Of a stretch of DNA of 7,670 nt, positions 5,840 through 7,670 are shown piece by piece. The notes under the pieces were generated by a model that had not been told where the DNA came from, made no database searches, and saw only the letters and a program-made list of their open reading frames with translations. The stretch is taken from the NCBI GenBank assembly GCA_045633565.1, contig JAZQYO010000015.1, positions 1 through 7,670 on the forward strand, in the 5' to 3' direction. The position numbers and the translations under genes are program-made. Numbering within the stretch: position 1 is the first letter of the stretch; each line of letters begins with the position of its first letter. The stretch is from RGIG7450 sp045633565 (GTDB taxonomy: Bacteria; Bacillota; Clostridia; RUG12999).

Positions 5840-6067
5840 TTACTTAACAAATTCCTGAAGTTCGCCAAGGAATTTTTCGCAATCGTCACTCTGAATCTCA
5901 ACTTTGATTTTGTTGCTGAGGTCAAGACTGAAAATACCCATAATGGATTTTGCGTCTACAACATATCTGCCTGATACTAAATCAACGTCAAATTCGTATG
6001 TATTAACGAGATTTACGAACTTCTTAACATCTTCGATGGAAGATAACATAATTTCACATGTTTTCAT
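5840..6067 (-). CDS. HPr-like protein lacking the active-site histidine
   Basis: A 75-residue cytoplasmic protein. The middle segment VDAKSIMGIFSLDL (37-50) matches the HPr region around regulatory Ser46 (here Ser41), and the total length and order of predicted strands and helices fit the HPr fold. The phosphocarrier segment GLHARP with His15 is absent: the matching region (about 8-20) has SSIEDVKKFVNL, and the protein contains no histidine at all. It therefore cannot act as a normal PTS phosphocarrier. By comparison with Crh of Bacillus, which also lacks the histidine but keeps Ser46, a role as a regulatory partner is possible; that is inference. AGGAGG (6078-6083) stands 10 bases before the ATG. 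It has its own strong promoter and terminator, hence is monocistronic. No PTS gene, HPr kinase or CcpA is nearby. Confidence 0.82.
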   Translation of the reverse strand: MKTCEIMLSSIEDVKKFVNLVNTYEFDVDLVSGRYVVDAKSIMGIFSLDLSNKIKVEIQSDDCEKFLGELQEFVK

Positions 6068-6111
6068 AGTTTAAATACCTCCTAAATTATGGATAATTCT
6101 ACACACACATT

Positions 6112-6140
6112 ATTATAATATAAAAACCGGAATTAGTCAA
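6112..6140 (-). promoter_or_regulatory. Promoter of the HPr-like gene
   Basis: On the minus strand TTGACT (6140-6135), a 17-base spacer and a perfect TATAAT (6117-6112), one base short of consensus overall. The start would fall near 6105, leaving a leader of about 38 bases. The -10 lies inside the palindrome TATTATAATA, so a second TATAAT is read on the plus strand (6114-6119). Confidence 0.92.
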
Positions 6141-6170
6141 TAGTAAAATTTTCGTTCGGGGGAATTGTTC

Positions 6171-7463
6171 TTGAAAAAAGTAGCTTTTTATACGCTTGGC
6201 TGCAAAGTTAATCAGTACGAAACCGAAGCAATGCGTGAAATGTTTGAAAATAACGGATACAGCGTGGTAGATTTTGAGGGTGGTGCGGACATTTATGTTA
6301 TAAACACCTGCAGCGTCACTCAGGTGGCTGACCGTAAATCCCGACGCATCATAAACCGGGCAGCCAATCTGAGTCCGGAGGCGACCATCGTGGTCACCGG
6401 CTGTTATTCTCAGGTTTCGTCGGAAGAAGTGAGCAAACTTAAAAATGTCGATATAGTCATAGGTAATGACGAAAAAAGCCGAATTATTGAAATTGTTGAA
6501 AAGGCGGCGGGAGAAAAGTTAGCTGAGGTGGGAGACATTATGCAGGTGGCAGAGTTCCGCCCGATGTTTGCGTCCGCCAATGGTGATAAAACCCGTGCGC
6601 TTATTAAAATTGAAGAAGGCTGTAACAATTTTTGCTCCTATTGTATAATTCCCTATGCGAGAGGTCCGGTCAGAAGTCGTAGTGAGGAGGATATAATAAA
6701 GGAAGCGACAACTCTTGCACGTGCGGGATATAAAGAAATTGTTCTGACGGGAATACATATTACTTCTTACGGAACAGACCGTGGTGGGGCAGAACTTGCC
6801 GATCTTCTTATCAGACTTCATGAGGTTGAAGGAATTGAAAGGATAAGGCTTGGTTCGCTTGAGCTTACACCCGAAATGAAAAGAATTGCCCAAAGAGCCA
6901 AGCAACTTCCAAAACTTTGTCCGCATTTTCACATATCACTGCAAAGCGGTAGCGATACAGTTTTAAAGCGAATGAACCGCAGATATACCTCGCAGGAATA
7001 TTATGAGGCAGCTCAAAAGCTAAAGGATGCTTTTCCCGGAGCGGCACTTACAACAGATATAATGGTGGGGTTCCCGGGAGAAACGGACCGGGAATTTGAG
7101 GAAAGTCTTGAATTTGCGAAAAAAGTAGGCTTTGCAAAAGCACACGTTTTCCCATACTCGCCAAGAAAGGGAACGGTCGCAGCAAAAATGGCAAACCAGG
7201 TGTCCGAGGAAATAAAGAAAGTCCGTGCTGAAAAAATGCAAATGGCAGCGGATGAGCTTGAAAAAGATTTTTGCAATAATATCGTGGGCAGTATACAGGA
7301 TGTGCTTTTTGAACGGGAAGTATTAAAAGGTACTTATGAGGGTCACGCAGGAAACTATATGGTTGTGCGTGTAAAAAGTGATGCCAATATCAGTGGAAAA
7401 ATAGTAAAAATTATAATAACTGGCGTCACTGGAAAGAGTCTTGTAGGTAAAATTGCACAATAA
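6171..7463 (+). CDS. mtaB: tRNA t6A37 methylthiotransferase (radical SAM, MtaB)
   Basis: A 431-residue radical SAM methylthiotransferase that converts t6A to ms2t6A at position 37 of tRNAs reading ANN codons. The N-terminal UPF0004 domain supplies the second iron-sulfur cluster through Cys11 (TLGCKVNQYETEA), Cys47 (INTCSVT) and Cys78 (TGCYSQ). The radical SAM triad is Cys151, Cys155 and Cys158 (GCNNFCSYCIIPYARG). A TRAM-type RNA-binding domain forms the C terminus (about 370-430). The start TLGCKVN with YETEA is typical of the MtaB/YqeV branch rather than MiaB or RimO. The TTG at 6171 is preferred: GGGGGA (6158-6163) is 7 bases upstream and it gives the family's MKKVAFYTLGCKVN beginning. The TTG at 6165 is too close to the binding site. 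No strong plus-strand promoter is obvious and no terminator follows the stop. Confidence 0.94.
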   Translation: MKKVAFYTLGCKVNQYETEAMREMFENNGYSVVDFEGGADIYVINTCSVTQVADRKSRRIINRAANLSPEATIVVTGCYSQVSSEEVSKLKNVDIVIGNDEKSRIIEIVEKAAGEKLAEVGDIMQVAEFRPMFASANGDKTRALIKIEEGCNNFCSYCIIPYARGPVRSRSEEDIIKEATTLARAGYKEIVLTGIHITSYGTDRGGAELADLLIRLHEVEGIERIRLGSLELTPEMKRIAQRAKQLPKLCPHFHISLQSGSDTVLKRMNRRYTSQEYYEAAQKLKDAFPGAALTTDIMVGFPGETDREFEESLEFAKKVGFAKAHVFPYSPRKGTVAAKMANQVSEEIKKVRAEKMQMAADELEKDFCNNIVGSIQDVLFEREVLKGTYEGHAGNYMVVRVKSDANISGKIVKIIITGVTGKSLVGKIAQ

Positions 7464-7496
7464 TAAAAAAATTTAAAAATTTTCCCGAAAAAACTC
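7464..7496 (+). promoter_or_regulatory. AT-rich upstream (UP-like) element of the rRNA promoter
   Basis: Thirty-three bases between the mtaB stop and the -35 box are nearly all A or T in short runs, with only one CCCG interruption. Such a tract just upstream of an rRNA promoter fits an UP element bound by the RNA polymerase alpha subunit. No GC-rich terminator hairpin is seen here. Confidence 0.6.
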
Positions 7497-7525
7497 TTGA
7501 CAAAGCAGAACTACTGCGATATAAT
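7497..7525 (+). promoter_or_regulatory. Ribosomal RNA operon promoter
   Basis: A perfect consensus sigma-A promoter: TTGACA (7497-7502), 17 bases, TATAAT (7520-7525). Transcription would start near 7532. Its strength, the AT-rich tract before it and the boxA-type leader after it identify it as an rRNA operon promoter. No second tandem promoter is visible. Confidence 0.93.
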
Positions 7526-7531
7526 AGACAA

Positions 7532-7670
7532 GTCGCTGATTTGGGCGACGGTGAATGGTCTTTGAAAATTAAACAGTAACTATTAAAAGAAGTGTAGGTT
7601 CTTATTAAGAACTTTGAGAACTCTTTACAGTAGTAGAGACGGAAGAACAAGGAAGCAAAAAAGCCAGAGA
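7532..7670 (+). other. Leader of the rRNA operon primary transcript (16S gene beyond the window)
   Basis: This non-coding stretch follows the rRNA promoter and no reading frame of note runs through it. It opens with a hairpin at the predicted 5' end (GTCGC 7532-7536 with GCGAC 7545-7549). The boxA-like site follows, then an 8-bp hairpin (7596-7603 with 7607-7614, loop ATT). The bases after it would hold the upstream half of the stalk processed by RNase III around 16S rRNA; the partner half lies outside. The 16S start motif (AGAGTTTGATC) is not reached, so the gene should begin shortly beyond 7670. That this is an rRNA leader is inferred from promoter and boxA. Confidence 0.85.
7556..7570 (+). 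promoter_or_regulatory. boxA-like antitermination site in the rRNA leader
   Basis: TGGTCTTTGAAAATT closely resembles the Bacillota rRNA boxA (TGTTCTTTGAAAACT from memory), where NusB-NusE bind to let RNA polymerase resist Rho and pausing. It lies about 25 bases after the predicted start, the usual location, and is followed by AAACAG, also common in clostridial rRNA leaders. Confidence 0.82.

Noticed and set aside
6165..6170. TTG at 6165 as start of mtaB
   Set aside because: It nearly touches the purine-rich binding site; the TTG at 6171 has a 7-base spacer and gives the expected MKKVAFYTLGC start.
6519..6932. 137-codon minus-strand frame inside mtaB
   Set aside because: Antisense to the radical SAM domain with intact cysteine motifs; no recognisable protein and no ribosome binding site.

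Overview
The window looks like ordinary core chromosome of a low-GC Gram-positive anaerobe of the Clostridia, possibly Oscillospiraceae/Ruminococcaceae-like. The evidence is the AT-rich coding sequence with strong purine-rich ribosome binding sites, a cysE-cysS-mrnC gene order known from Bacillota, a LytR-CpsA-Psr wall protein, a TM1266-type protein normally linked to [FeFe]-hydrogenase maturation, an HPr-like protein, and many intrinsic terminators and near-consensus sigma-A promoters. Placement below class level is inference. I see no mobile element, CRISPR array, phage gene or defence island.

Layout. (1) Positions 1-3408, plus strand: a tight operon of pgsA (3' end only), purine nucleoside phosphorylase, serine acetyltransferase (cysE), cysteinyl-tRNA synthetase (cysS) and Mini-RNase III (mrnC), with gaps of 1-10 bases. 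It joins phospholipid synthesis, purine salvage, cysteine synthesis, cysteine charging and 23S rRNA maturation. It ends in a perfect hairpin terminator shared with the converging gene. (2) Positions 3436-4868, minus strand: a TM1266-family protein with its own extended -10 promoter, an intergenic stretch with a partial repeat of a terminator arm, a secreted stalk (copper amine oxidase N-terminal-like) protein, and a CAU-anticodon tRNA whose bases fit tRNA-Ile2 (lysidine type) better than tRNA-Met. The tRNA has its own promoter and terminator, and the stalk gene begins just behind that terminator. (3) Positions 4899-5788, plus strand: an LCP-family wall-polymer ligase with a clear promoter. (4) Positions 5840-6140, minus strand: a 75-residue HPr-like protein that keeps the Ser46 region but has lost the His15 region. 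(5) Positions 6171-7463, plus strand: MtaB, the tRNA t6A methylthiotransferase. (6) Positions 7464-7670: an AT-rich tract, a perfect consensus promoter (TTGACA, 17 bases, TATAAT), a boxA-like antitermination site and structured leader. This is the start of a ribosomal RNA operon whose 16S gene should begin just past the window edge.

Several genes serve translation: cysS, mrnC, the CAU tRNA, mtaB and the rRNA operon. I found no convincing new multi-gene system. The points most worth a second look are the HPr-like protein without its phosphorylatable histidine, the CAU tRNA identity, the tRNA-terminator-gene arrangement before the stalk protein, the TM1266 protein without visible hydrogenase genes, and the missing terminator between mtaB and the rRNA promoter.
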